A stretch of DNA of 52,449 nucleotides, taken from the NCBI GenBank assembly GCA_030831125.1, contig JAURLQ010000127.1, forward strand, positions 1 through 52,449, given 5' to 3'. Source of the DNA: Gammaproteobacteria bacterium. GTDB lineage: Bacteria; Pseudomonadota; Gammaproteobacteria; Pseudomonadales; Pseudohongiellaceae. The stretch's first letter is position 1; each line of letters starts with the position of its first letter. Shown one piece after another: positions 7,714 through 16,647 of the stretch. The notes beneath the pieces were generated by a model. The model was not told where the DNA came from. It searched no databases and saw only the letters and a program-made list of their open reading frames with translations. The position numbers and the translations under genes were made by a program.

Positions 7714-8619
7714 ATGAAAACCTCCAGCTACCTAGATCTTGATGGCAACCTGCTGCGTTTGCTGCTGCATCTGACAGAAGAAGAGTCCATTACCCGTGCT
7801 GCCGAGAATCTCGGTGTTACCCAGTCAGCTGTCTCACACATGCTGACCCGTTTGCGTGCCATCGTGGGCGATCCGGTGGTGGTCAAATCGGGGCGGGGCG
7901 TGGTGGCCACGGCTCATGCCAAAGCCATGGCTGCACGGGCCAGAGTACTGCTGGATGATCTTCGTGAATTCTCCCATGCCGGTGAGTTTGATCCCGGCCA
8001 GCTCCAGGATCAGATAACCATTGCTGCCAACGATCTGCAACGCGACCTGCTGTTGCCATCGCTGTTGCGGCGCCTGAAAGCAGATGCACCTGATGTGACC
8101 CTGCGCGTAATTCCTTCGGATATTCCGACACTGGACATGTTCAGAACCAACCAGTGCTGGTTGGCTGTCTCTCCGCTCCCACCCGACGGTATCGAGATCA
8201 TGCAAAAGCGACTTTTCGAAGACCGCTACATGGTGTTCTATGACGGTGACGCCAGGAAGGCGCCAGTAACACTGGCAGACTACTGTGCAGCAGAGCATGT
8301 CACTGTAAGCTATACCTCAACCCAGCATCTGCAGGTAGACAGGTATCTGGAGGCAAAGGGTGTCAAACGTCGCTTTGCAGTTGAAGTGCCGGGTTTTGCA
8401 GGCATCCCGGCCTTTATCCATGGCAGCAACAGACTGACTACCTTGCCCAGCCTGTTGCGACATGATCTGCTCAGGAATCTGCACCACTGTGAACTCCCTG
8501 TGGACAGTCCGGGTTTGCCCGTTTACATGATCTGGCATACCCGCTACCAGCATGACCCTGCACATCTTTGGTTGAGAGAGCATCTGGATGCGGTAACCAG
8601 GGAGTTACAGATAAAATGA
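7714..8619 (+). CDS. LysR-family transcriptional regulator
   Basis: 301 aa. The N-terminal winged helix-turn-helix is clear at about residues 10-68: LLHLTEEESITRAAENLG, then VTQSAVSHMLTRLRAIVGDPVVV. The rest is a two-lobed LysR substrate-binding domain (LQDQITIAANDLQRDLLLP at about 97-115). The VSHMLTRLR helix and the short linker resemble the NahR/LinR/PcpR group of aromatic-pathway activators. Divergent placement next to ligAB makes it the likely regulator of those genes. The effector is not visible. Confidence 0.88.
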   Translation: MKTSSYLDLDGNLLRLLLHLTEEESITRAAENLGVTQSAVSHMLTRLRAIVGDPVVVKSGRGVVATAHAKAMAARARVLLDDLREFSHAGEFDPGQLQDQITIAANDLQRDLLLPSLLRRLKADAPDVTLRVIPSDIPTLDMFRTNQCWLAVSPLPPDGIEIMQKRLFEDRYMVFYDGDARKAPVTLADYCAAEHVTVSYTSTQHLQVDRYLEAKGVKRRFAVEVPGFAGIPAFIHGSNRLTTLPSLLRHDLLRNLHHCELPVDSPGLPVYMIWHTRYQHDPAHLWLREHLDAVTRELQIK

Positions 8620-8673
8620 CATGCCAGTTGGCATTTTAACCTTACCCGTTCCGGCATCCATGAGGAGACAGCC

Positions 8674-9282
8674 ATGACAACTGATGAAGCCACTGATATT
8701 ACTGCCATCACCCAATTGATCGTGCGGGAGCGGGAAAGTCGCGACCTGTGTTTCTTCAACCGCATGGCCGATTGTTTCAGGCAAGATTCGCTGATTGATA
8801 TCAGCTGGTTCAAGGGCAATGGCAAGGAGTTTGCGGTAGCCTCAAGAGGCATGTATGAGCGAGGCATGCGTGCCAAGCACCGTCTTGGCCCGATACTTGT
8901 GAACCTCAATGGCGATCGGGCAGTAGCAACACTCTCGGGCATTATTGATATCCCGCAGATCATCGATGGTATTGAATTGACTCTTTCCTCCCATACGCTG
9001 TTTTTGTACAAGGCAGACAAGAGGGCAGGAGAGTGGGGTTTGATGAGCTTCAGTGCAATCTATCGCCGGGATGAATTGATACCGACAACACCGGGCAAAT
9101 CCATCAGCATAGAAGCGGGAATTCTGGAAGGATACCGGCCCTCGTATCGTCATTTGTCCTGGAGTCTTGAAAGGACTGGTTATGAGGTAAACAACGACTT
9201 GCCGGGTGAAGATCGTCCGGAAACTGTTGCCAGTGCCCTTGCTGAGCTGTTTGCCTGGGCTGGATTGCCGGTACCCGACTGA
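8674..9282 (+). CDS. NTF2/SnoaL-like protein
   Basis: 202 aa, preceded by GAGGAG about 8 bp before the ATG. The pattern AITQLIVRERESRDLCFFNRMADCF, then DSLIDISWFKGNGKEFAVA and LGPILVNLNGDRAVATL, fits the cone-like SnoaL/NTF2 fold found in ring hydroxylase small subunits, dehydratases and cyclases of aromatic metabolism. The C-terminal 65 residues (from about 140) go beyond the minimal fold and I do not recognise them. It lies 54 bp behind the LysR gene in the same direction, so it may belong to the same catabolic unit. No catalytic residues can be named. Confidence 0.6.
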   Translation: MTTDEATDITAITQLIVRERESRDLCFFNRMADCFRQDSLIDISWFKGNGKEFAVASRGMYERGMRAKHRLGPILVNLNGDRAVATLSGIIDIPQIIDGIELTLSSHTLFLYKADKRAGEWGLMSFSAIYRRDELIPTTPGKSISIEAGILEGYRPSYRHLSWSLERTGYEVNNDLPGEDRPETVASALAELFAWAGLPVPD

Positions 9283-9329
9283 TAGTTGCAAGCTTGCGGC
9301 TGCATCAGAATTTGTATCGGGTTGGCGGA

Positions 9330-11114
9330 TCAGGCGTTGCGATACAAGGGTGGCAAGCCGTACCTGTTATTGTCTGATTCTCCGGGCACACCTTTTTTAT
9401 GCAGTGCTGCAATGGCTTCATACAGGGACTTGCCGCTGAAGTGATCAGCATCTGCAGAACCGTAAAGTGCAGCATCAAGTTGCTTCAATACTGCAGTCAC
9501 CTTTTCATCCTTGCTGCGTCTGGCAAGCTCTTCAAGTGTAAGCAGTGAACTGTCGCCAAAACTGGCCTGTCCCCATTTCAGGACTGCCTTGCGGATATCA
9601 GCCAGATTGCGGTTTTCGCAAGCTGTCTTGAGTACCCGCAACGCAGCATCAGGTGAGCCGGGGCCTGACACCGGCACCGATACTGCAGGGTTGCCTGCTT
9701 TGGGCACGCGCAGGGGAAGGGGATGAGGCCCTGTGGTTTCAGCATACATGAGCTGTCGGCGACTTCTGATCCACAACACTGTAGAGACCAGCCAGGCCGC
9801 AGCAAAGAAAACTGTAGCGCTGATCCAGAACAGATAGAGTCCGGAAGTCTGGGGAGCGGGCGACTGCAAGGCACCGCCGGGATTGTTACCCTGCAACGGG
9901 AAGGTACCGAAATCTGCAGGAGATCCTGGCAAGGTGCCACTTACTGCCATGACATTGATGGTTCTCGCCGGAAGTATGGCAGTTTCAAGCGAGTTGGTTT
10001 CGGTGTTCCACCATGGCAGCCTGACTTCGGGTAGTGTGAATGTGCCAGCCTGGGAGGCAACAATGGCCGTCCCTTCAGAACGTTTGCCTACCACACCATT
10101 GCGATCTGCCGTGTCTTCCCTCACTGGCTGGTCGGGATAAAAGCGCAAACCCGGCAGGTCTTCGAAGCTTATACCGGGAAGCAGGGAACTGCTCAGACCT
10201 GTTGCCGTCATCACGATATTGCGGGTTACTGCATCACCGACGGATATATTGTCGAGGTCTCCACTCCAGCTTTCCTCAAGCACGAGATCCGATGCAGGCA
10301 GCCAGGTTTGCCCGGGAAAATTCGACGGGCGGGGCAGTACATCAATCTGGTGGGCTTCACTGGTCAGGTTGATTTCCCTTACCTGGGTACGGTTGTTGAA
10401 AAAGCGGTTGATGCCACTGCGACGCCCGACCGAGGCCTGGAAATACACAGGCGGAATTGTGAAGTCGCCACTGCTCTGGGGGAAGATTACAAAACGGCGT
10501 TCTGTAACGTTGTAGCCAATGCCATTGACCACTTCCTGATAGTTGTCGTCATTGCCCAGTTGCTGCACTACGGCATCGGCAACCTGGGGAGAAGTCAGCT
10601 GAGCACCCTGATCAAAACTGATGGAGTAGTAGATCTTGATCGTGTACAGCAGTTGTTCCTGCACATAGACCTGATCCTTGTTCACGCTTGCCTGAAGGAA
10701 GATTTCTTCATTGCCGTTGGAAGAAATGGCAGGTGCATCGCCCACATTGATCCTGATCGGCACTGACACTTCACCATTGATCCTGAAAGAAGGAATGGTG
10801 AGCACGCCAGTCATCAGTGGCCGCAGCATGATGCTGTATTCAGTCCACGACTGTATGTTGCCGTTGTTGTTGGTATAGGTGCTGCGGGTACTGACTCCAC
10901 CAACTTGTTCAAATTCCCTGTTGAGTCCGGCGAGAGAAGGGCGGGCATTGCCAAGGCCGGCGTCAATGCGGATGGTAAGTGTGATGACATCATTTATGGA
11001 GATGTCTGTTCGATCCACAAAGGCAGACAGGCTGTCGCTCTGGGCTGATGCACCCTGCGCCAGCACCATCATCAGGATCAGCAATGAAGTGATTTTGTAC
11101 ATGACTTTTACCAT
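9330..11114 (-). CDS. batD: BatD protein
   Basis: 594 aa, last gene of the MoxR-Bat operon. Signal peptide 1-24 (LAQGASA before QSDSL), then the BatD beta-rich region (DSLSAFVDRTDISINDVITLTIRID-type opening, SWTEYSIMLRP), and one membrane helix near 425-448 (FWISATVFFAAAWLVSTVLW) before a charged cytoplasmic-side tail of about 145 residues. The large domain should face the periplasm. The start overlaps the stop of the upstream gene (ATATGGTAA); ATG at codon 5 is a possible alternative. BatD proteins are linked to aerotolerance and envelope stress in some bacteria, but the molecular job is not settled. Confidence 0.9.
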   Translation of the reverse strand: MVKVMYKITSLLILMMVLAQGASAQSDSLSAFVDRTDISINDVITLTIRIDAGLGNARPSLAGLNREFEQVGGVSTRSTYTNNNGNIQSWTEYSIMLRPLMTGVLTIPSFRINGEVSVPIRINVGDAPAISSNGNEEIFLQASVNKDQVYVQEQLLYTIKIYYSISFDQGAQLTSPQVADAVVQQLGNDDNYQEVVNGIGYNVTERRFVIFPQSSGDFTIPPVYFQASVGRRSGINRFFNNRTQVREINLTSEAHQIDVLPRPSNFPGQTWLPASDLVLEESWSGDLDNISVGDAVTRNIVMTATGLSSSLLPGISFEDLPGLRFYPDQPVREDTADRNGVVGKRSEGTAIVASQAGTFTLPEVRLPWWNTETNSLETAILPARTINVMAVSGTLPGSPADFGTFPLQGNNPGGALQSPAPQTSGLYLFWISATVFFAAAWLVSTVLWIRSRRQLMYAETTGPHPLPLRVPKAGNPAVSVPVSGPGSPDAALRVLKTACENRNLADIRKAVLKWGQASFGDSSLLTLEELARRSKDEKVTAVLKQLDAALYGSADADHFSGKSLYEAIAALHKKGVPGESDNNRYGLPPLYRNA

Positions 11115-12946
11115 ATCTGTTCACCTGCCTGTGCTTCGTTCAGGGCCGGATTCTGCAGCTGTTCAAACAGACGCTGCTGGGACTGATAGCGGAATTTGTT
11201 ACGCAGCAGTTCTCCCGGATCATCAGGAATGCGCATGAGCCATTGCTGCATGGCCTGTTCTTCTTCAGGATCAGTTTCCTGGTTCTCGGAAAGCTCCTGC
11301 TGTTCCTGTTCCTGTTCCTGCTGGTTTTCGTTTTCCTCGGAATCCTGTTCCTGCTGCTCCTGATCCTGCTGGTCCTGTTGTTCCTGTTCCTGCTGGTCCT
11401 GCTCGCCTTGTTGCTGCTGATCGCTCTGCTGCTGTTGCTGCTGATCCTGCTGCTGTTGTTCCTGCTGTTGCTGGTCTTCGTTCTGTTCGCCTTCCTGGGG
11501 TTCCTGCTGTTGATCGCCCTGTGAATTCTGCTGTTGTTCCTTCTCCTGTTCTTCAAGCAGTTTTTCAACCAGAGCCTTGTTGTTCAGCGCATCTGTGTGA
11601 TCCGGTACCTGCGCAAGGGTTTGTTCATAGGCTGCAATTGCCGCTTCATACTGCATGAGCCTGGCAAGGGCGTTGCCACGATTATAGTGAGCCTCGGGAT
11701 CATCCAGAAGACTGAGATCGCCCACGGCGGCTTCGTAGTTCTGATTGCGGTAGTTGGCAGCAGCACGCCAGGCCGGGTCTTCAAAACGACTTGCTGCGTT
11801 GTCGTAATCCTCATTTGCAAAGGCTTCGCTGCCCTGTTGGTCGCTGCGTTGCCACAGATCCTGCCATTCCCAGGCATAGGCGCTGCGATCTGGCACCATG
11901 ACCAGGGTGAGTGGCAATAACAGCAACCATCCCTTGCGGAAGGCCATTGCAGCCATTGGCAGGACCAACAGCAACAGCCAGGGACCGGCTTCATCCCAGG
12001 TGTCGAATTCGCGGTCTTCCACTTCCACCAGATTTTCGGTTTCAGCCAGTGCATCTTCGTCCAGCAGATACAGAATGTCATCGTCAGTCAGCTGCGCATC
12101 GGCATAAAGTCCGCCACCCTGGGTGGCCAGTCGCTGCAAAGGTCCTCTGTCCAGTCTGGGAATGACAATGGCGTTACTTGCATCGCGCAGATAACCGTCC
12201 TGCCCCATGGGAATGGGAGAACCTTCTTCTGTGCCAAAACCCAGTACTGAAATACGATGACCGGAACCGGCAAGCGCGGTATCGATTGCGGCGAGATCGC
12301 TTTGGGTAATGCCATCGGTAAGCAGAAGAATGTGGGCTTCGAGCAAACCACTGTTGGCCAGCAGCTCCATGGCCAGTTCGATACCGAGAACGGGTTTGCT
12401 GCCTAGCACAGGCATGATGCCTGGCTGCAGGGAAGACACCAGATTGTTGATGGTTTCTACATCGTCTGTCATGGGGGTTACCGCATGGGCATCACCTGCA
12501 TAAACCACCAGTCCGGTTTCACCTTCTTCGCGGCGCATCTCCAGTATGTCCACTATCTTGCGCTGGGCACGGGTGGCCCGATCCGGTGTCAGGTCGGTTG
12601 CAAACATTGACAGGGAAAGGTCGAGCACAATGACCAGTGCATCCTCACGTTCCTGGACAGGTACGGGAATCTGCTTCCAGACGGGCCCCGCCAGGGCAAC
12701 TATGGCCAGTGTCCATACAAGCAGCAATCCATACATCGGCCAGCTTTGCGCCGGTGTACTGCGCTTGTCCAGCAGATAGGGCAACAACCGTGGATCTATG
12801 GCGCGAGTCCAGTTGCTCTGGCTGCCCTGCAAAAAACGCAGCATCACAAAAAGCAGCACGGCCGGCAGCAAGGCCAGCAGCAGCATTGGACGCAGGAAGT
12901 GGAAGTTTTCCACCAGTTCAGCCGGCAAGAAGCCCATATCAGCCAT
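11108..12946 (-). CDS. BatB/BatC fusion: membrane VWA domain plus TPR and Gln/Glu-rich tail
   Basis: About 612 aa if started at ATG 12946; ATG 12937, 11 bp behind the GGAGG, is equally possible. Membrane helices near residues 20-37 and 72-88 flank a cytoplasmic loop, followed by a VWA domain with MIDAS DLSLS at 109-113, another helix pair (around 325-360), TPR-like helices (EAHYNRGNALARLMQYEAAIAAYEQ), and then some 110 residues made almost only of Q, E and D. It closes with the conserved QQWLMRIPDDPGELLRNKF block. It combines the roles of the separate BatB and BatC of other bacteria. VWA domains bind partners through a metal ion. It overlaps batA by 8 bp and batD by 7 bp. Confidence 0.9.
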   Translation of the reverse strand: MADMGFLPAELVENFHFLRPMLLLALLPAVLLFVMLRFLQGSQSNWTRAIDPRLLPYLLDKRSTPAQSWPMYGLLLVWTLAIVALAGPVWKQIPVPVQEREDALVIVLDLSLSMFATDLTPDRATRAQRKIVDILEMRREEGETGLVVYAGDAHAVTPMTDDVETINNLVSSLQPGIMPVLGSKPVLGIELAMELLANSGLLEAHILLLTDGITQSDLAAIDTALAGSGHRISVLGFGTEEGSPIPMGQDGYLRDASNAIVIPRLDRGPLQRLATQGGGLYADAQLTDDDILYLLDEDALAETENLVEVEDREFDTWDEAGPWLLLLVLPMAAMAFRKGWLLLLPLTLVMVPDRSAYAWEWQDLWQRSDQQGSEAFANEDYDNAASRFEDPAWRAAANYRNQNYEAAVGDLSLLDDPEAHYNRGNALARLMQYEAAIAAYEQTLAQVPDHTDALNNKALVEKLLEEQEKEQQQNSQGDQQQEPQEGEQNEDQQQQEQQQQDQQQQQQSDQQQQGEQDQQEQEQQDQQDQEQQEQDSEENENQQEQEQEQQELSENQETDPEEEQAMQQWLMRIPDDPGELLRNKFRYQSQQRLFEQLQNPALNEAQAGEQIW

Positions 12947-13979
12947 TGCCTCCAGGAACCGCCTGTGAGCTGTCCTCATCTTTTCTGAACAGCAATGCCC
13001 AGGGTAGTTTGAGCATGGCAATGAGCAGACTCAGTGCAAGTGCAACACCCAGTGGCCAGTAGAACAGGGAGAGCGTGGGACGGAATGTTTCAGCTTCCTG
13101 CTCAACCGGTTCCAGTTCATCAAGAATGCTGTAGATACGTTCCAGCTCGTTTCGATCACGGGCACGGAAATACTGGCCACCGGTGTCTTCAGCTATCTTG
13201 GTCAGTGTGTCTTCATCAAGATCGGCAGAAGGATTTACACTGCGAGGCCCGAAGAGAGAGCTGGAAACTCCGGATTCGGCACCGATACCGATAGTGTAGA
13301 TTCTGATGCCTTCACGTGCCGCAAGCTCACCAGCCTGAAGGGGAGAGACTTCTCCCGCGTTGTTTACCCCGTCTGTCAGCAGGATGAGTATGCGACTGCT
13401 CTGGGGCCTTTCCCGTAGATGTTTGACACCAAGTCCGATGGCATCACCTATAGCGGTGGCGTTTTCCTCGATAATACCGATCTGCGCTTCATAGAGCAGC
13501 GTTTCAACTGTGGCACGGTCGAAGGTGAGTGGGGCCTGGGTATAGGCGCGGGCAGCAAACAGGATGAGGCCCAGACGGTCTCCGGTACGGCGTTCGACAA
13601 AATCGCCGACAACAGATTTGACTACCTGCAGGCGGGTGGCACTCTGTCCCCCAAGCTGGATGTCCTGCGCTTCCATGGAGCCCGATATATCCACTGCCAT
13701 CATCAGATCCCGCCCTGTGGTAGGCAGTTGAATCGGGTCACCTATCCACTGTGGTTGTGTGGCGGAAAGCACCAGCAGCAGCCAGCTCAGTACTGCCAGC
13801 GTGGCAAGAAAGCGGTTGCGTGCCGAAGCCCGCGTGGCGCTGGCATTGAATCCGCTCAACATACGGAAGAAAGGCACAAACAATGCTGCATCACGATTGC
13901 CAGCTCGTTTCATGAGCAGATTGATGAATATCGGCAGGGGTGCGAACACAAATACCCAGGGCCATTCAAACTGGATCAT
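12939..13979 (-). CDS. batA: BatA: membrane-anchored VWA protein
   Basis: 346 aa. An N-terminal membrane helix (8-23) and a second one (57-73) precede a VWA domain, whose MIDAS starts DISGS at 97-101 and continues with LLTDGVNNAGE. A C-terminal helix (FYWPLGVALALSLLIAMLK) re-anchors it. The family pairs with MoxR ATPases, which are thought to load metal or remodel the VWA partner. The start overlaps the stop of the DUF4381 gene by 4 bp (ATGA), consistent with translational coupling. Confidence 0.93.
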   Translation of the reverse strand: MIQFEWPWVFVFAPLPIFINLLMKRAGNRDAALFVPFFRMLSGFNASATRASARNRFLATLAVLSWLLLVLSATQPQWIGDPIQLPTTGRDLMMAVDISGSMEAQDIQLGGQSATRLQVVKSVVGDFVERRTGDRLGLILFAARAYTQAPLTFDRATVETLLYEAQIGIIEENATAIGDAIGLGVKHLRERPQSSRILILLTDGVNNAGEVSPLQAGELAAREGIRIYTIGIGAESGVSSSLFGPRSVNPSADLDEDTLTKIAEDTGGQYFRARDRNELERIYSILDELEPVEQEAETFRPTLSLFYWPLGVALALSLLIAMLKLPWALLFRKDEDSSQAVPGGNG

Positions 13980-14527
13980 GCCGTTACCCCGGTTGCTTCA
14001 GGAGACTGTGCATTCTGTTTGTCATCAAGCCTGCGATATTGCGTAGTGACCCAGTCTGCACACAACTGATAGACCGCTTCAACATCGGCATCAAAGCGGG
14101 GACGATAACTGCCATCACCCAGCACCTGTGCAGGACCATTGCAGAAACCCTTTTCAGTGGCATGCGAATCCAGAAACATCAGCCAGGGCGTGCCAGTGAG
14201 ACTGGCAACTTCCAGTACCGGAAAATGTTCGAGGGCGACACGCTTGAGGACTTCATTGCAACCATACAGGAAGCTGAGTCCTGCTTCATTTGCTGGTATT
14301 TCTGCACCACGGTTGTTGTAGTTGTCATGGACCACTTTAAGTGCAGCAAGGGCAGACTTCATGCGCTGCCTTCTCTGCCAGAGTCTGTATTGCTGCCAGA
14401 GCAGCCAGCCGAGTGCGGCCAGAATCAGGGCAGCAAGCAGCCACCAGCCAGGCGCCGGGGGCCAGAAGGTAACAGCGTCTGGCAGATGTATATCCGCCAG
14501 TTCGCTCAAAGGGTCTTCTGCTTCCAT
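13976..14527 (-). CDS. DUF4381 membrane protein of the MoxR-Bat cluster
   Basis: 183 aa. A short N-terminus, DPLSELADIHLPDAVTFWPP, typical of DUF4381, is followed by one membrane helix (GWWLLAALILAALGWLLW, 27-44) and a basic stretch (RLWQRRQRMK). The C-terminal domain contains FLYGCNEVLKRVAL and LTGTPWLMFLD. The family always sits between DUF58 and BatA genes and is presumed to be part of the same envelope complex. No enzymatic motif is visible. It overlaps DUF58 by 22 bp and batA by 4 bp. Confidence 0.88.
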   Translation of the reverse strand: MEAEDPLSELADIHLPDAVTFWPPAPGWWLLAALILAALGWLLWQQYRLWQRRQRMKSALAALKVVHDNYNNRGAEIPANEAGLSFLYGCNEVLKRVALEHFPVLEVASLTGTPWLMFLDSHATEKGFCNGPAQVLGDGSYRPRFDADVEAVYQLCADWVTTQYRRLDDKQNAQSPEATGVTA

Positions 14528-15468
14528 GTTTCCAGTTGGTCCAGGACCAGTTGATCGGTTCTTACGGTAATGAGGGGGACTGCGAGCCTGGTAAGGGCTT
14601 CGCGCAGACCGGCAGTACGGGAGTCGAACATTTCATGATAGCGATCCCTGATGCTGCGTGTATGGGTATCGATTGCACTTCTCGTCTGTCCATCAGTAAT
14701 GCTGTAAACACCGGGACGCGGCAGGTTTTCTTCCAGCGCATCATAGACCATGACACAGGTCATGCTGTTGTGCAGGGAAAGTTGCTGGATGAAACGTACA
14801 CATTCCGCATCATAGTCGTTGAAATCGCTGATCAGGTAGACATTGGAGCCCGGTTTGGTAATGCGACACATCTGCTCCAGAGCATCGCGCAGATAATTTG
14901 CGCGCCGTGCCGAGGGCAGATGGGTTTCAACAAGTCTCTGGTTGTATTCAGCAAGGCTGTTCAGAAAGCGCAGGGCAGAGCGCTTGCTGCGACGCGGCTT
15001 GATCAGTTCCTGGCTGTTATCACCAAATACCACACCACCAACCCGGTCTCCGTTATCTACCGTGGTCCAGCAGATGATAGCGGCGGCTTCTGCTGCCACC
15101 ACGGATTTGAAGGCAACCTGCGAGCCGAAATACATGTTGCAGCTCTGGTCTACACCGATGATAACCGGTCTTTCCCGTTCTTCACGAAACACCTTGGTAA
15201 AGGGGCGACCGGTTCGGGCTGTAACCCGCCAGTCGATGGTACGGATGTCATCTCCGGCCTGATAGGGACGATGCTCTTCGAAATCAACACCACGCCCCTT
15301 TATTTTCGAAATGTGGGTGCCCGTCATACCCAACCGGCTTTTGGATGAATAGTCCAGTTCCATGTTGCGCGCCACATGTCGCTGGTCAAGCAGTTGCTGA
15401 AGCGTCAGGAATGCGCCGCTGCAGCGGTATTGCTCCTGTTCCGTGTTCAACTGACGTTTGCGTGCCAT
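14506..15468 (-). CDS. DUF58-domain protein of the MoxR-Bat cluster
   Basis: 320 aa. The family signature is the GRGVDFEEHRPYQAGDDIRTIDWR block (about residues 57-80; shown only in part as motif), followed by a VWA-like half: VIIGVDQSCNMYFG at about 102-115 and NVYLISDFND. The first VWA motif is degenerate (DQSCN rather than DxSxS). The protein has no membrane helix and is probably cytoplasmic. It is the second gene of the operon, 26 bp after moxR, and overlaps the DUF4381 gene. Confidence 0.9.
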   Translation of the reverse strand: MARKRQLNTEQEQYRCSGAFLTLQQLLDQRHVARNMELDYSSKSRLGMTGTHISKIKGRGVDFEEHRPYQAGDDIRTIDWRVTARTGRPFTKVFREERERPVIIGVDQSCNMYFGSQVAFKSVVAAEAAAIICWTTVDNGDRVGGVVFGDNSQELIKPRRSKRSALRFLNSLAEYNQRLVETHLPSARRANYLRDALEQMCRITKPGSNVYLISDFNDYDAECVRFIQQLSLHNSMTCVMVYDALEENLPRPGVYSITDGQTRSAIDTHTRSIRDRYHEMFDSRTAGLREALTRLAVPLITVRTDQLVLDQLETWKQKTL

Positions 15469-15494
15469 GTGGGGCTATGCCTGTATTGTGGGGT

Positions 15495-16454
15495 TCAGGC
15501 AGTGGGCACCAGCTCCAGCATGGTGCTGATGACCTTGTCCGGTGTAATACCAGCAGCTTCTGCCTCGAAGCTCAGCAGTACACGGTGACGCAGCACATCA
15601 TGTACAACTGCATGCACATCTTCAGGGCTGACGAAGTCGTTGCCGCGCAACCAGGCATGTGCGCGGGAACAGATATCCAGCGCAATGGTGCCACGTGGGC
15701 TGGCGCCGAAGTCTATCCAGGTGGCCAGATCCTTGCTGTAGGCTTTTGCATTGCGAGTGGCCATGACCAATTGCAGGATGTACTCCTCGACTGCTTCTGC
15801 CATATGAATCGCAAGGACATCCTGACGGGCTTCAAACAGGACATGTTTGGAAACGACAGCAGGTGGTTCGATATTGACGTGGCGTGCCTCATTGCGCACC
15901 AGATGCAGGATTTTGCGTTCGGATTCCAGTGTGGGGTAGTCCACTGTGACATGCATCAGGAAACGGTCGAGCTGGGCCTCGGGCAGGGGATAGGTGCCTT
16001 CCTGCTCGATCGGGTTCTGTGTTGCCATGACCAGAAACAGGTCGGGCAGCCTGAAGGTTTCACGGCCAACAGATACCTGGTGTTCTGCCATCGCTTCGAG
16101 CAGGGCAGACTGCACTTTTGCCGGCGCCCGGTTGATCTCGTCGGCGAGAACCAGGTTATGGAAAATCGGCCCCTGCTGGAAACGGAAGCTGCCGTCTTCA
16201 GGATGGAAAATCTCCGTACCGGTAATGTCGCTGGGTAACAGGTCGGGTGTGAACTGGATTCGATGAAAGTCGCCTTCAACCGCTTCGGACAAATTCTTGA
16301 TGGCTTTGGTCTTGGCCAGACCTGGAGCACCTTCCACCAGCAGATGACCATCTGCCAGAAGCGCGATAAGGAGGCGATTGACCAGTTTTTCCTGGCCAAT
16401 GATCTGATGGGAGAGCCAGTTTTTCAGTGTTGCGATTACTTCTTGGTGCGCCAT
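15495..16454 (-). CDS. MoxR-family AAA+ ATPase
   Basis: 319 aa from ATG 16454; the frame can also open at a TTG at 16496, but the homologous N-terminus in pseudomonads (a Met-x-His-x-Glu start) supports the shorter form. Walker A is GAPGLAKT (42-49), Walker B LVLADE (101-106), and sensor 1 lies in MATQNPIEQEGTYPLPEAQ. MoxR proteins are chaperone-like ATPases that act on VWA partners, here the BatA and BatB/C products of the same operon. First gene of the six-gene unit. The 193 bp upstream are shared with divergent pyrD and include TATAAT on the minus strand at 16516-16511. Confidence 0.95.
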   Translation of the reverse strand: MAHQEVIATLKNWLSHQIIGQEKLVNRLLIALLADGHLLVEGAPGLAKTKAIKNLSEAVEGDFHRIQFTPDLLPSDITGTEIFHPEDGSFRFQQGPIFHNLVLADEINRAPAKVQSALLEAMAEHQVSVGRETFRLPDLFLVMATQNPIEQEGTYPLPEAQLDRFLMHVTVDYPTLESERKILHLVRNEARHVNIEPPAVVSKHVLFEARQDVLAIHMAEAVEEYILQLVMATRNAKAYSKDLATWIDFGASPRGTIALDICSRAHAWLRGNDFVSPEDVHAVVHDVLRHRVLLSFEAEAAGITPDKVISTMLELVPTA

Positions 16455-16647
16455 GTGGAAGTCTCTTGCTGCCTGCTTTGCATGCTGGTTGATCAATAGA
16501 AATTTTTATAATTATAGTCGGTACTTGGCGTCGCTGTTTAAGCCAAAGTCCGGGATTCTATAGTGAAACCAGAAGCAAGGAAAATGTCACTTGAGTAGCC
16601 AGGAATCAAACACTATATTGTGAATCAATTGTGTAGCATCTGGCGCT

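Noticed and set aside
11243-11524. Plus-strand leucine-rich frame that looks like a membrane protein
   Set aside because: It is the antisense reading of the CAG-rich BatB/C tail; poly-Gln read backwards gives poly-Leu.
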